Assembly (NCBI GenBank): GCA_947476475.1
Contig: CANJQT010000017.1
Span: forward strand, 1-45,327
Direction of reading: 5' to 3'
Source of the DNA: Paracoccaceae bacterium
GTDB lineage: Bacteria > Pseudomonadota > Alphaproteobacteria > Rhodobacterales > Rhodobacteraceae
Length of the DNA: 45,327 bases
Part shown: in pieces, positions 16,575 through 25,500 of the stretch
How positions within the stretch are numbered: the stretch's first letter is position 1
Layout: each line of letters opens with the position of its first letter
Notes under the pieces: generated by a model
Told to the model about the DNA's origin: nothing
Databases searched by the model: none
The model's input: the letters and a program-made list of their open reading frames with translations, nothing else
Translations under genes and position numbers: made by a program

Positions 16575-17372
16575 ATGGCACAGGAATCCGGATCAGACGG
16601 GACGGTCGGCAAGGCGCTTGATGTTCTGGAGGCGGTGTCCGACTTTGGCCGACCGGTTCGCTTTACCGACCTACTTGCCCAAGTCGATTATCCGAAGGCC
16701 ACGCTTTATCGGTTTTTGCAGACGCTGACCAACCAGGGGATGCTGTCTTATGACGAGGAGCGCGGCACCTATGCACTGGGTCTGCGGTTGGTCCGCCTTG
16801 CCCACGCGGCATGGGCCACATCGTCGCTTGCGCCGATCGCGCGACCCTATCTTGATGCGTTATCGGAGGAAACCGGCGAGACCATCCACCTGGCGCAGTT
16901 GGATCATGGGCAGGTCCTTTATGTGGACAAACGCAACGCTGCCAAGCCTGTCGCGATGTTTTCAAGCGCCGGCAAGGTCGGCCCGGCCTATTGCACTGGC
17001 GTTGGCAAGGCGATGATGGCGTTCCTTGACGAGGCGGAGCTGAATGCTGTGCTGACCCGGCAGAGCTTTCACGCCTTTACGCCCGAAACACTTGATACGC
17101 CGAAGAAGCTGTTGGCAGAGCTGAAGGCCATTCGCGCCCGTGGCTATGCCTTTGACCGCCAGGAGCACGAGCCCGGCATCATCTGCTGTGCTGCACCGAT
17201 TCTGGCACGGTCGGGGCGGGTGATCGGCGGGCTATCGGTCACTTCGACAACAGCACGCACGACGTTGGAGGCGCTAGAGGCGCAGTCAGGTCGAATCATG
17301 GAAATTGCGGGGCGCATCGCGGCGGTGGCCGAAGATTGGCGGTTCCCAGAACAGGACAAAGGGAGAGACTGA
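16575..17372 (+). CDS. IclR family transcriptional regulator
   Basis: About 265 residues. The N-terminal winged helix ([41 protein letters not shown]) precedes the IclR effector domain, with [24 protein letters not shown] and the late [26 protein letters not shown]. It very likely senses galactose, galactonate or KDGal and controls the divergent operon. The frame is open from a GTG at 16554, but that codon lies in the -35 box of the divergent promoter and lacks a ribosome site. ATG 16575 with GGTGG 7 bases before it is preferred; ATG 16572 is possible. The ABC ATPase gene follows after 1 base. Confidence 0.93.
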   Translation: MAQESGSDGTVGKALDVLEAVSDFGRPVRFTDLLAQVDYPKATLYRFLQTLTNQGMLSYDEERGTYALGLRLVRLAHAAWATSSLAPIARPYLDALSEETGETIHLAQLDHGQVLYVDKRNAAKPVAMFSSAGKVGPAYCTGVGKAMMAFLDEAELNAVLTRQSFHAFTPETLDTPKKLLAELKAIRARGYAFDRQEHEPGIICCAAPILARSGRVIGGLSVTSTTARTTLEALEAQSGRIMEIAGRIAAVAEDWRFPEQDKGRD

Positions 17373-17373
17373 G

Positions 17374-18435
17374 ATGGCGGGGGTTACACTTGGCAATGTC
17401 ACCAAGCAATTCGGCGATGTGAAGGTGATCCATGGGGTCGATCTGACCATCGAGGAAGGCGAGTTTTGCGTTTTTGTCGGGCCTTCAGGCTGCGGAAAGT
17501 CCACGCTTCTTCGCATGATCGCAGGCCTTGAGGAGACGTCATCCGGGGCGATCAGGATTGGCGCGCGGGATGTGACGAAGGTCGATCCGTCAGAACGCGG
17601 TGTGGCCATGGTGTTTCAGACCTATGCGCTTTACCCGCATATGACGGTGGCAGAGAACATGGGGTTCGGGCTCAAGATGACCGGCCACCCCAAGGCCGAG
17701 GTCGAGCAGAAAGTCGCGGAAGCAGCGCGGATCCTGAAGCTCGAACCCTTGATGGCGCGCAAACCCAAGGCGCTTTCGGGCGGTCAGCGGCAGCGCGTCG
17801 CCATTGGCCGTGCCATCGTGCGGGGGCCAGAGGTCTTTCTATTCGATGAACCGCTTTCCAATCTTGATGCTGAACTGCGCGTAGAGATGCGCGTGGAAAT
17901 CGCCCGCCTGCACCGCGAGATCGGTGCGACGATGATCTACGTTACCCATGACCAGGTTGAAGCCATGACGCTTGCCGACAAGATTGTCGTGCTGCGCGCG
18001 GGGCGCATCGAACAGGTCGGCGCACCCCTTGAGCTGTACCGAAACCCCGACAATCGCTTTGTCGCGGGGTTCATCGGCAGTCCGGCGATGAACTTTGTTG
18101 CCGGCGAAGTGGTGGCACCGGGCTTGATTGCCGCAAAAGGGCTTGGGGCTGATGTTGCCCAAAATGTGGCCTTGCCCGCCACGGGCAGCGCCGTGGTTGC
18201 GGGTCTACGCCCGCAGGCCCTGCAACTTGTCGCCGGGTCCAGTCACACGGTTGATGTGGTAGAGGCGCTGGGTGGGGTAACCTATGTTCACCTCACGGCA
18301 GCCACCGGTGAAAAGCTGGTGGTCGAGGCGAAGGGCGACGTTCTGCCTGTCATGGGGTCCGTCACCGGCATAGCCTTCGATCCTGCCGATGTGCAGGTCT
18401 TTGCCGCCGATGCTGGCGGATCACGATTGCGGTAA
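17374..18435 (+). CDS. ABC transporter ATP-binding protein (MalK/UgpC/MsmK family)
   Basis: A protein of 353 residues: ABC domain (1-235) followed by a C-terminal regulatory TOBE/OB domain. Walker [10 protein letters not shown] (36-44), Q-loop Q82, signature LSGGQ (134-138), Walker B FLFDEP (D158, E159) and H192 are all present, so it is catalytically complete. It should energise the two permeases encoded across the divergent promoter. It is co-transcribed with the regulator, separated from the rest of its own transporter. Starting the frame at 17305 would overlap the regulator; the ATG at 17374 gives the canonical opening. Confidence 0.94.
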   Translation: MAGVTLGNVTKQFGDVKVIHGVDLTIEEGEFCVFVGPSGCGKSTLLRMIAGLEETSSGAIRIGARDVTKVDPSERGVAMVFQTYALYPHMTVAENMGFGLKMTGHPKAEVEQKVAEAARILKLEPLMARKPKALSGGQRQRVAIGRAIVRGPEVFLFDEPLSNLDAELRVEMRVEIARLHREIGATMIYVTHDQVEAMTLADKIVVLRAGRIEQVGAPLELYRNPDNRFVAGFIGSPAMNFVAGEVVAPGLIAAKGLGADVAQNVALPATGSAVVAGLRPQALQLVAGSSHTVDVVEALGGVTYVHLTAATGEKLVVEAKGDVLPVMGSVTGIAFDPADVQVFAADAGGSRLR

Positions 18436-18485
18436 AGCCGCGACCGAAATCTGGCGATGGTGCCGGTGCCGGACCTGGGAAGGCG

Positions 18486-18514
18486 GCAGGCGCGGTGGGT
18501 CTGAAGGCGCCTGC
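18486..18514 (+). terminator. Hairpin downstream of the ABC ATPase gene (weak terminator candidate)
   Basis: GCAGGCGC (18486-18493) pairs perfectly with GCGCCTGC (18507-18514) across 13 bases, 50 bases after the ATPase stop. No T-run follows. The remaining part of the 192-base gap before exonuclease III holds nothing I can identify. Confidence 0.35.
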
Positions 18515-18627
18515 GATGCAGGGGATGACATGCGGCGGGGTGGTGCCAAAAGCCGCCATCGACGCTTCGCGCATTGCCGCCGGTCACTTCCTTGTTTAAG
18601 TCTGGGGGCCTTCGGGAGGAAGCCATC

Positions 18628-19416
18628 ATGCCGTTCACCATCGCCACCTGGAACATCAATTCGGTCCGCCTGCGCGAACCGATCGTGGCGCGGCTGATGA
18701 GCGAGGAGGCGCCGGACATCCTGTGCCTGCAGGAGTGCAAATGCCTGACCGAGCAGATCCCAGTCGAGACGTTCGAGGCGCTGGGGTATCGCTACCGGGT
18801 GGCGCGCGGGCAGAAAAGCTATAACGGTGTCGCGATCCTGTCCAAGCTGCCGATGATGGATGCGGGCGGGCATGATTTCGCAGCACTGGGTCATGCGCGC
18901 CATGTGGCGGGGCGGCTGGAAAATGGCGTGACGGTGCATAATTTCTATGTGCCGGCCGGGGGCGATATTCCCGACCGGGAGGAGAACGAGAAATTCGGCC
19001 AAAAGCTCGATTTTCTAAGCGAGATGCGGGACCATTTCCGTTGGGAGACGCCTGACCGGTCGATCATGGTCGGGGATCTGAACATCGCCCCGCGCGAGGA
19101 TGATGTGTGGAACCACAAGGCGCTGCTGAAGATCGTCAGCCATACGCCCATCGAGATCGAGCATCTGTCGGCCGCGCAGGAGGCCGGGAAATGGGTGGAT
19201 ATCACCCGGCAGGATATTCCCGAGGGAAATCTTTACAGCTGGTGGTCCTACCGGGCAGCCGACTGGAACGGGGCCGACAAGGGCCGCAGGCTGGACCATA
19301 TCTGGGCGACACCGGATATTTCATCGGCCGCGCACGGCAGCCGCATTCTGCGCGACGCGCGCGGTTGGGAACAGCCCTCGGATCATGTGCCGGTGTTGGC
19401 GACATTCGATCTGTAG
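18628..19416 (+). CDS. xthA: Exodeoxyribonuclease III
   Basis: Has 262 residues, the normal length for ExoIII/AP endonuclease family 1. It cuts at abasic sites and removes 3' blocking groups during base excision repair. Signatures: ATWNINSVR (N11), LCLQECK (E36), VGDLNIAPREDDVWN, KGRRLDHIWATP and the terminal SDHVPVLATF with the catalytic Asp-His. GGGAGGA lies shortly before the ATG at 18628. An upstream extension to 18574 would lose this ribosome site. Confidence 0.96.
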   Translation: MPFTIATWNINSVRLREPIVARLMSEEAPDILCLQECKCLTEQIPVETFEALGYRYRVARGQKSYNGVAILSKLPMMDAGGHDFAALGHARHVAGRLENGVTVHNFYVPAGGDIPDREENEKFGQKLDFLSEMRDHFRWETPDRSIMVGDLNIAPREDDVWNHKALLKIVSHTPIEIEHLSAAQEAGKWVDITRQDIPEGNLYSWWSYRAADWNGADKGRRLDHIWATPDISSAAHGSRILRDARGWEQPSDHVPVLATFDL

Positions 19417-19442
19417 GCGGGGTGCAGCCGGGGGAAGCGGAT

Positions 19443-19470
19443 GCCTCCGGCAGGGATATTTGGACCACAA
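19443..19470 (+). repeat. GATATTT-type intergenic repeat, copy 1
   Basis: GCCTCCGGCAGGGATATTT is followed by GGACCACAA between the xthA and thioredoxin genes. The same core recurs at 25446-25475, in inverted pair at 30269-30326, and at 34411-34435. Confidence 0.8.
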
Positions 19471-19554
19471 TCAATGGGGGGAACCGGCTTGCGGCCCCCT
19501 TGGCGTTTGACCGATCAGCCCTCATATAGGGGCAAGCAACAGATGGGGGCGGGA

Positions 19555-20460
19555 ATGCTCGAGTTTGGGAAAAAGCAGGCGGCGGCGCCCGCGGATCTGA
19601 TCCGCGACGTGAGCGAAGCCACCTTCATGGCGGACGTGATCGAGGCCAGCCGCGAAGTGCCGGTGATCGTCGATTTCTGGGCGCCGTGGTGCGGCCCGTG
19701 CAAAACCCTGGGGCCGGCGCTGGAAGCGGCGGTGACTGCGGCCAAGGGCAAGGTGCGCATGGCCAAGGTCAATGTCGACGAGAACCAGATGATTTCGGGT
19801 CAGCTGCGCATTCAGTCGATCCCCACCGTCTATGCCTTTTGGCAGGGAAAGCCGGTCGACGGGTTTCAAGGCGCGATTCCGGGGTCCGAGATCAAGGCCT
19901 TTGTCGAAAAACTGGCCGGGCTGGCCGGGGACGGCGGGCTGGGCGAGGCGATCGAGGCCGCCGAGCAGATGCTGGGTGAAGGGGCTGCGGTTGATGCCGC
20001 CGAAACCTTTGCCGCGATCCTTGGCGAAGAGCCCGAGAATGCGAAGGCCTATGGCGGACTGGTGCGCGCCCACATCGCGCTTGGCAATCTGGATCAGGCA
20101 GAGGCGTTTCTGACCGCCGCCCCCGCGAAGATCGCCGGAACGGCGGAAATCGACGCCGCGCGTGCGCAGTTGGAACTTGCCCGACAAGCCGCAAAGGCGG
20201 GGCCGGTGGCCGAGCTGCTGAATCAGGTTCTTGCCCATCCCGACGACCATCAGGCCCGTTTCGATCTTGCGTTGGCGCTGCATGCGGAAGGCAAGGTTGA
20301 AGGCGCGGTCGAGGAACTTCTTGAACTGTTCCGACGCGACCGAGAGTGGGACGGGGGGGCCGCCAAGGCGCAGTTGTTCACCATTTTCGAGGCGCTGAAG
20401 CCCACTGATCCGATCGTGCTGAAGGGTCGGCGGAAACTGTCTTCCATGATCTTCGTCTGA
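19555..20460 (+). CDS. Thioredoxin/YbbN (CnoX-like) protein with TPR-like tail
   Basis: Encodes about 301 residues. Residues 20-125 form a thioredoxin fold with an intact redox motif WAPWCGPCK (C46, C49) and the cis-proline in IQSIPTVYAF. The remaining ~170 residues are alanine-rich helical repeats (ENAKAYGGLVRAHIALGNLDQAEAFL) like the TPR region of YbbN, a holdase and chaperone partner. Unlike E. coli YbbN (SxxC), this one keeps CGPC, so it should be redox-active. ATG codons exist at 19543 and 19555; the second gives the MLEFG opening usual for the family and has GGGGG a few bases upstream. Begins a three-gene unit with the LON-domain and Trm112-like genes. Confidence 0.9.
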   Translation: MLEFGKKQAAAPADLIRDVSEATFMADVIEASREVPVIVDFWAPWCGPCKTLGPALEAAVTAAKGKVRMAKVNVDENQMISGQLRIQSIPTVYAFWQGKPVDGFQGAIPGSEIKAFVEKLAGLAGDGGLGEAIEAAEQMLGEGAAVDAAETFAAILGEEPENAKAYGGLVRAHIALGNLDQAEAFLTAAPAKIAGTAEIDAARAQLELARQAAKAGPVAELLNQVLAHPDDHQARFDLALALHAEGKVEGAVEELLELFRRDREWDGGAAKAQLFTIFEALKPTDPIVLKGRRKLSSMIFV

Positions 20461-20465
20461 CCGTC

Positions 20466-21101
20466 ATGTCACCTGCCGACTTGCCCGAGGTCCTTGCGCT
20501 GTTTCCCCTGCCGGGGGCCTTGCTGCTGCCGCGCGGGCGGCTGCCCCTGCATCTGTTCGAGCCACGTTATCTGGCATTGCTGGATGATGTCTTGAAAAGC
20601 CGCGAAAGGTTGATCGGCGTTATCCAGCAGCGCCCGGCACCGGAAGGCCAGCGGCGGCTGGCGGCAATCGGCTGTGCGGGCCGGGTGACCAGTTTCACCG
20701 AAACCGACGACGGGCGTTACATGATTGCGCTGACCGGGATCAGTCGTTTCCGGCTGGTGCGCGAGGTGGGCGGCTTTACCCCCTATATCCGCGCGGAAGT
20801 GAAGTGGGACGAGTTTGTCCGCGACATGGGGAATGCCGAACAGGATGATCTGTTGGACCGCGAACGGTTTCTGGAGACATTGCGCCGCTTCTTTGCCGCG
20901 CGCAATCTGGCGACCGATTGGGACGGCCTGGAGGAAGCGCCGGACGAGGCGCTGATCAATTCGTTGTCGATGCTTTGCCCGTTCGAACCCGAGGATCGGC
21001 AAGCACTTCTGGAGGCGCCGACGCTGGCCAGCCGCCGCGAAACGCTTCAGGTCTTGATGGAATTCGCCCTTCGGGGCGACGGTGAGGGGCAGTTGCAATG
21101 A
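20466..21101 (+). CDS. LON substrate-binding domain protein
   Basis: This 211-residue protein corresponds to the N-terminal (PUA-like) domain of Lon protease without the ATPase or protease domains. The signature [18 protein letters not shown] is near the start, followed by [29 protein letters not shown]. Such stand-alone proteins are thought to recruit protein substrates, though their role in bacteria is not settled. It starts 5 bases after the thioredoxin stop and overlaps the next gene by ATGA. Confidence 0.92.
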   Translation: MSPADLPEVLALFPLPGALLLPRGRLPLHLFEPRYLALLDDVLKSRERLIGVIQQRPAPEGQRRLAAIGCAGRVTSFTETDDGRYMIALTGISRFRLVREVGGFTPYIRAEVKWDEFVRDMGNAEQDDLLDRERFLETLRRFFAARNLATDWDGLEEAPDEALINSLSMLCPFEPEDRQALLEAPTLASRRETLQVLMEFALRGDGEGQLQ

Positions 21102-21280
21102 CCGACAAGGTGGAGTTCGACCGGCGGATGCTGGAGGCTTTGGTCTGTCCGCTGACCCAGGGCACCTTGCGCTATGATGCCGAACGGCAGGAACTGGTCT
21201 CACCCCAGGCGCGGCTGGCGTTCCCAATCCGCGAAGGAATACCGATCATGCTGGAAAGCGAAGCGCGGGTTTTGGCCTAA
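21098..21280 (+). CDS. Trm112-like small protein
   Basis: A protein of 60 residues of the YcaR/Trm112 type: [19 protein letters not shown] then [16 protein letters not shown]. The family fold is a small zinc-ribbon-like domain, and eukaryotic Trm112 activates methyltransferases. Only one cysteine remains in the CPxCxG-like motif (CPLTQG), so zinc binding is doubtful, as in many bacterial members. The ATG lies in an ATGA overlap with the LON-domain gene, which supports it as a real short gene. Confidence 0.9.
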   Translation: MTDKVEFDRRMLEALVCPLTQGTLRYDAERQELVSPQARLAFPIREGIPIMLESEARVLA

Positions 21281-21388
21281 GAGGTTGGGGCGCATGAGGG
21301 TGGATTACCCACAGCATCCGTGAGCGCCAAACCTTAAAAATCCGGTTAACGGAAAAAATTAAACAATTGAATTTAAATGAAATAACAT

Positions 21389-21412
21389 TTTGTCCGAGTT
21401 CGGACAAATCTT
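21389..21412. terminator. Bidirectional terminator between convergent genes
   Basis: TTTGTCCGA (21389-21397) pairs with TCGGACAAA (21400-21408) around GT, followed on the plus strand by TCTTTT and on the minus strand by an A/T-rich stretch. It lies between the Trm112-like gene and the UbiH-type gene, whose stops face each other. The 21330-21390 stretch before it is unusually AT-rich for this DNA. Confidence 0.75.
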
Positions 21413-22639
21413 TTACAGTGGCTGCCCGGCAAGAAGTTTCGCCGTTTGGCCGGTCAGGCCCGCCGCCTCGCGCATGAAGGCGCGGCGCAGGGGCGCAATG
21501 CGGTTGACAAGGCCAAGGCCCGCATCGCGGGCGGCGCGCAGCGCGGGGTTATCGTTCGAGAAAAGCCAGTTCACCCCATCCATGCCAAGGGCCAGACGAG
21601 TGGAATCGAAGCGCCGCCAGCTTTGATAGCGGTCCAGAACCTCGGGCGCGCCGATATCTTCGCCCCGGCGGCGGGCGGCGACCAGCACCTCGGCCAGCGC
21701 CGCGACATCGCGCAGGCCAAGGTTCAGCCCCTGCCCGGCAATTGGGTGAACGCCGTGGGCGGCGTCGCCAACCAAAGCAAGGCGCGGGGCAATGTAGCTG
21801 TCGGCCAGAGTCAGGGTCAGCGGGTAGCTGAAGCGGGGGCCGGCAAGCGCGATCTCGCCAAGAAAATCGCCGAAGCGGGGGCGCAGCATCTCAAGGAAGG
21901 TTGCGTCGTCAAGGGCGGCAATGGTGCGGGCGTTTTCGTCTGTCTCGCTCCAGACAATCGAGCAACGGTTGCCCTTGAGCGGCAGGATCGCCAGCGGGCC
22001 GGTGGGCATGAAGAACTGATGGGCGATGCCCTGATGCGGGCGGGCGTGGTTCAACGCACAGACAAGTGCGGTCTGGCCATAAGCATGGCCGCTGCGGCGG
22101 ATTCCGGCACGGGCGGCGGTAGGCGAGGCGCGGCCATCGCAGGCGACCAGAAGGCGTGCGGTCAGTCGGCGGCCATCAGACAGGGTGACGCTGGCGCCTT
22201 GCGGGCCGGGTTGGTGATCTGTGACCGTAGTGGCGGGGATGTGGGTAAGGCCGGGGGTGGTTTGCATGGCGGCAAGGAAGGCCGCGTAAAGGTGACGGTC
22301 TTCGACCATGAAGCCGACCGGGCCTTCCTCGATCTCGGCGCTGTCGAAGGTGAGGGTCAGGCGCGAAGGGCCTTCACCCGCCCGCCCGTCGCTTGCGGTG
22401 ATCTTCAGCATTGGCTGGCTGTGGGGTTCAACCTGTGGCCAGATGCCGATGGCAGACAAGAGCCGCTTCGAGGCGATCGCCAGCGCATAGGCGCGTCCGT
22501 CAAAGCCGGTATCGGCGCGCGCGCGCGCGGGTTGCGCATCGATGACGGCGACGGTCAGTCCGGCGCGGGCAAGGGCAAGGCCAAGGGCGGGGCCGTTCAG
22601 CCCGCCGCCGACAATGATGATATCATGATCGCAGTTCAT
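21413..22639 (-). CDS. FAD-dependent ubiquinone-biosynthesis hydroxylase (UbiH/UbiF/COQ6 family)
   Basis: Has 408 residues, normal for class A flavin monooxygenases of ubiquinone synthesis. The N-terminal FAD motif is IIIVGGGLNGPALGLALARAG; the second FAD motif is ALVGDAAHGVHPIAGQGLNLGLRDVAAL, the exact UbiH-family block. ACDGRASPTAARAGI is the DG motif shared by FAD and NADPH binding. It hydroxylates the aromatic ring of a ubiquinone precursor; which position (UbiH, UbiF, UbiI or the broad UbiL) cannot be read from sequence. Diverges from the amidase. The long open frame on the opposite strand is its shadow. Confidence 0.93.
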   Translation of the reverse strand: MNCDHDIIIVGGGLNGPALGLALARAGLTVAVIDAQPARARADTGFDGRAYALAIASKRLLSAIGIWPQVEPHSQPMLKITASDGRAGEGPSRLTLTFDSAEIEEGPVGFMVEDRHLYAAFLAAMQTTPGLTHIPATTVTDHQPGPQGASVTLSDGRRLTARLLVACDGRASPTAARAGIRRSGHAYGQTALVCALNHARPHQGIAHQFFMPTGPLAILPLKGNRCSIVWSETDENARTIAALDDATFLEMLRPRFGDFLGEIALAGPRFSYPLTLTLADSYIAPRLALVGDAAHGVHPIAGQGLNLGLRDVAALAEVLVAARRRGEDIGAPEVLDRYQSWRRFDSTRLALGMDGVNWLFSNDNPALRAARDAGLGLVNRIAPLRRAFMREAAGLTGQTAKLLAGQPL

Positions 22640-22717
22640 GCCCCCTTATCGCGCGTGAGGGGCGGGATTGTCCATGCGCCGCCTTGCCGCTACCCTTTAG
22701 TGAAACAGGAGATAATC

Positions 22718-24049
22718 ATGACCTATTGGCGCGGGATGAGTGCGGCGGAGCTTGGGCGAGCAATCGGGCGCGGCGATCTTAGCCCGCTGTGGCTGGCCGA
22801 GGATTATCTGACGGCGATCCGTGCCCATCCGGCGGCGGGGCGCATCTTTGCGCGCCTAACCGAAAGCCGTGCGCTTGCCGAGGCCGACGCGGCGGAAAGG
22901 CGGGCGAAAGCGGGTCAGCGCTTGTCACTTCTGGATGGGGTACCTGTCAGCTGGAAAGACCTGTTCGATACGGCGGGTGTGGCGACCGAGGCGGGATCGC
23001 GGCTGCTGGAAGGCCGGGTGCCTTTGGCGGATGCCGTGGTGTTGCGCAATGCGACGGCGGCGGGGCTGGTCTGTCTGGGCAAGACCCATATGACCGAACT
23101 GGCGTTTTCAGGGCTGGGCCTGAACCCGATGACCGCGACGCCGCCCAACGTCAACGATTCAGCGTTGGCGCCGGGTGGGTCATCGTCGGGGGCGGCGGCA
23201 TCGGTGGCCTTCGGGCTTGCGGCGGCGGCAGCCGGATCAGACACCGGCGGATCGGTGCGGATTCCGGCGGCCTGGAATGACCTTGTGGGGCTGAAGACCA
23301 CGCATGGCCGCCTGCCGATGGGGGGTACGGTGCCGCTGGTCGAGCGGTTCGACACCGTAGGCCCGTTGACCCGCACGGTCGAGGATGCCGCCCTGATGCT
23401 GGCCGCGTTCGAAGGCGGCAAGCCTGCCGATCTGCGGGGCGCGAGTCTTAAGGGCGCGCGACTGTTGGTGATGGAGACGGTAGCGTTGGACCAATGCCGT
23501 GAAGGGCCGCTTGCGGCGTTCGAAGGCGCGCTGGCGCGCCTGGCCGAGGCGGGTGCACAGGTTGAGCGTGGCAGCTTTGCTCATTTGACCGAAGCTATGG
23601 GACTTTCGGGGGTGTTGTTCACCACCGAGGCCTATGGGATCTGGCGCGGGGCAATCGAGGCTGAGCCTGACAAGATGTATGGCCCGGTGCGTGAACGGTT
23701 CCGGCTGGGCGGCCAGTATTCGGGAATGGATTTCGTCGCCGCCTGGCGCCGCCTGCGGGCGATCAGATCCGCCTGGGCGGAGCGTGTTGCGGGCTATGAC
23801 GCGGTTCTGGTGCCGACTGCGGCAATCCTGCCGCCCGATGCGCAGCGGCTGGAGACGGACCCGGACTATTTCGCCGCTGAAAACCTGCTCGCTTTGCGCA
23901 ACACGCGGATCGGCAATCTGATGGGCTTGTGCGCGCTGACCTTACCGACGGGCGTGCCATCCGCTGGGATATCGCTGATGGGCCAGCCGATGGGCGAGGA
24001 GCGGCTTTTGCGGTTGGGAGCGGCGGCCGAGGTGGCGCTGAAGGCCTGA
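22718..24049 (+). CDS. Amidase signature family amidase
   Basis: Encodes 443 residues. The Ser-cisSer-Lys triad is visible as K80 (VSWKDLF), S155 (GGSSSGAAAS) and S179 (SDTGGSVRIPA), so the enzyme should hydrolyse an amide. It matches the general amidase/GatA-like group used on small amides; the position alone does not reveal the substrate. AGGAGA precedes the ATG at 22718. The frame stays open far upstream (to 21446) only because it runs antisense to the UbiH-type gene; that extension has no amidase similarity. Confidence 0.92.
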   Translation: MTYWRGMSAAELGRAIGRGDLSPLWLAEDYLTAIRAHPAAGRIFARLTESRALAEADAAERRAKAGQRLSLLDGVPVSWKDLFDTAGVATEAGSRLLEGRVPLADAVVLRNATAAGLVCLGKTHMTELAFSGLGLNPMTATPPNVNDSALAPGGSSSGAAASVAFGLAAAAAGSDTGGSVRIPAAWNDLVGLKTTHGRLPMGGTVPLVERFDTVGPLTRTVEDAALMLAAFEGGKPADLRGASLKGARLLVMETVALDQCREGPLAAFEGALARLAEAGAQVERGSFAHLTEAMGLSGVLFTTEAYGIWRGAIEAEPDKMYGPVRERFRLGGQYSGMDFVAAWRRLRAIRSAWAERVAGYDAVLVPTAAILPPDAQRLETDPDYFAAENLLALRNTRIGNLMGLCALTLPTGVPSAGISLMGQPMGEERLLRLGAAAEVALKA

Positions 24050-24056
24050 GAAGAAA

Positions 24057-24076
24057 TCCCCCGCTTGCGCGGGGGA
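24057..24076. terminator. Hairpin between the amidase and lysine dehydrogenase genes
   Basis: TCCCCCGC (24057-24064) pairs perfectly with GCGGGGGA (24069-24076) over a TTGC loop. On the minus strand it is followed by TTTCTTC, so it may end the lysine-dehydrogenase transcript and probably acts in both directions. Confidence 0.65.
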
Positions 24077-24126
24077 CATGGCAGATCCGATACCTTATGC
24101 TGGCCGGATGGGCTGGCCCGGCACGT

Positions 24127-25206
24127 TCAGGCGTGGCGGCTGCGGTGGCCGATGTTGTAGTAATTGCCGGTGCGGGTGGCGAGGTAGGGATCAAGCGGGA
24201 TATCTTCCTGCTTGAGGAAGCCCTGCTTCGGCAGTTTGCCGTCACGCACCATTTCGATCACCGCGACGACCGACGCCGAGGTGGTCCAGGCGATGGCGGT
24301 GCGGTGCTTGCCACCGATTTCGATAGGGTAGTAGGCGCGCACGAATTCGCGGCGGCGCAACTGGCCGTTTTGCCAGCCTTCGGCGGCGACATGGACATAG
24401 ACCACATCTTCGTCCACCGGCGGTTTGGCGTTGGTCAGGATCCGGCCCGCTTCGGCGCGGTTTTCGCGCATCAGAAGTTCATGGAAGAAGAAATTCATCA
24501 GCTTTACATGGCCGGGATAGCGCATCGTCTTGTAATCAAGGTTTTCGATCTTGTCGGCATAGGTTTCGCACATGGTGCCAAGGCCGCCCGAGGTGGTGAA
24601 GGCTTCAAGCTGCATGCCGTCGATGTAGATTGTCTCGGTCCATTCCATTGCGGAAACGGTTTTCAGGACGCCTTCCTCGATCACTTCGCAGTCGTTGAGG
24701 TATTCGTTGACGACGCCTTCGGGCGACCAGTTGAAGGCATAACCCAAAAGGCCGGTGGGGTTCTGGGGAAGGGCGCCGACGCGCAGGCGGATTGAGCGGA
24801 CCTTGTCGAACTGGTCGGCCAGATGCGCCCCGACGATGCCGACGAAGCCGGGGGCAAGGCCGCATTGCGGGGCCATCAGGCCTTTGGATGTCTTGGCCAG
24901 TTCGCGGATATGTTTGGTGGTGGGCACGTCTTCGGTAAGATCGAAGTAGTGCAGGCCGAGAGCATGGGCGGCGGTCGAGACGCCCTTGTTCAGGTGATAG
25001 GGCAGGCAGGAAAGAACTGCTTCCTGGCCCTTCAGCACGTCTTCTAGACCTGCCACATTCAGCAGATCGGCGACCTTGGTGGCAAAGGGAGCGGATACTG
25101 CGCGGGAATCGATGCCTGTTACCTCGAATCCGGATTCTGCTAGAAGCTCTGCGGCCAGATGGCCGACTTTGCCAAGGCCGAGCACGGCCACTTTCCTGAA
25201 TGACAT
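24127..25206 (-). CDS. Lysine 6-dehydrogenase-like protein (saccharopine dehydrogenase family)
   Basis: Encodes 359 residues with an N-terminal Rossmann motif VAVLGLGKVGHLAAELLAESGFEVTGID and the saccharopine-dehydrogenase-type catalytic domain (CGLAPGFVGIVGAHL, TSGGLGTMCETY, YPGHVKLMNFF). The length and opening fit bacterial L-lysine 6-dehydrogenases, which oxidise the side-chain amino group of lysine to give Δ1-piperideine-6-carboxylate and NADH. The next gene in the cluster, an ALDH7-type dehydrogenase, uses that product, which supports the assignment. The ATG is preceded by GGAAAAG. It stands apart from its neighbour by 294 bases that contain an inverted repeat and a hairpin-repeat, so it probably has its own promoter. 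Confidence 0.87.
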   Translation of the reverse strand: MSFRKVAVLGLGKVGHLAAELLAESGFEVTGIDSRAVSAPFATKVADLLNVAGLEDVLKGQEAVLSCLPYHLNKGVSTAAHALGLHYFDLTEDVPTTKHIRELAKTSKGLMAPQCGLAPGFVGIVGAHLADQFDKVRSIRLRVGALPQNPTGLLGYAFNWSPEGVVNEYLNDCEVIEEGVLKTVSAMEWTETIYIDGMQLEAFTTSGGLGTMCETYADKIENLDYKTMRYPGHVKLMNFFFHELLMRENRAEAGRILTNAKPPVDEDVVYVHVAAEGWQNGQLRRREFVRAYYPIEIGGKHRTAIAWTTSASVVAVIEMVRDGKLPKQGFLKQEDIPLDPYLATRTGNYYNIGHRSRHA

Positions 25207-25334
25207 GTCTTTTCCTTTCGATCGCCTGCGGCCCGACGGGCGCAGCGCGGCCGGAGCCGCGTTCGGGCGTAATCTGGCCCGAAGCGCTGGCGATTCCTTT
25301 GGTTATTTCCGCCATTTTTGAAGGAAAGGCGTAA

Positions 25335-25359
25335 ATTATGACTGCTTTTTCGTCATAAT
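25335..25359. promoter_or_regulatory. Perfect inverted repeat upstream of the lysine dehydrogenase gene
   Basis: ATTATGAC (25335-25342) and GTCATAAT (25352-25359) form a perfect 8-base inverted repeat around 9 bases, in AT-rich DNA about 130 bases ahead of the start. It looks like a binding site for a dimeric regulator; the protein is not identified. Confidence 0.6.
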
Positions 25360-25419
25360 GACCTGCGCGGTCAGGCAAGATTTATGGATCATCGTCCCGT
25401 CTGCGCCAAGGGTCCGTGC

Positions 25420-25476
25420 GGGGGAGGCGCTGCCTCCCCCGCGCCCCCTCCGGGATATTTGGACCACAACGAAGGG
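25420..25476 (+). repeat. GATATTT-type intergenic repeat with hairpin, copy 2
   Basis: GGGGGAGGC (25420-25428) pairs with GCCTCCCCC (25432-25440) over a 3-base loop, then GCGCCCCCTCC leads into GGGATATTTGGACCACAA and CGAAGGG. The hairpin-plus-core layout is repeated at 34381-34435. Confidence 0.8.
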
Positions 25477-25500
25477 GAGGTGTGATCCGGTTCCAAGTGA

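Noticed and set aside
21446-22717. Long open frame upstream of the amidase, giving an 867-residue product
   Set aside because: It runs antisense to the UbiH-type gene, has the composition of a shadow frame, and the amidase has its own ATG with a good ribosome site at 22718.
25400-25445. GGGGGAGGC hairpin as a stand-alone terminator
   Set aside because: Followed by GC-rich repeat sequence rather than a T-run, and the same layout recurs elsewhere, so it is better read as part of the repeat.
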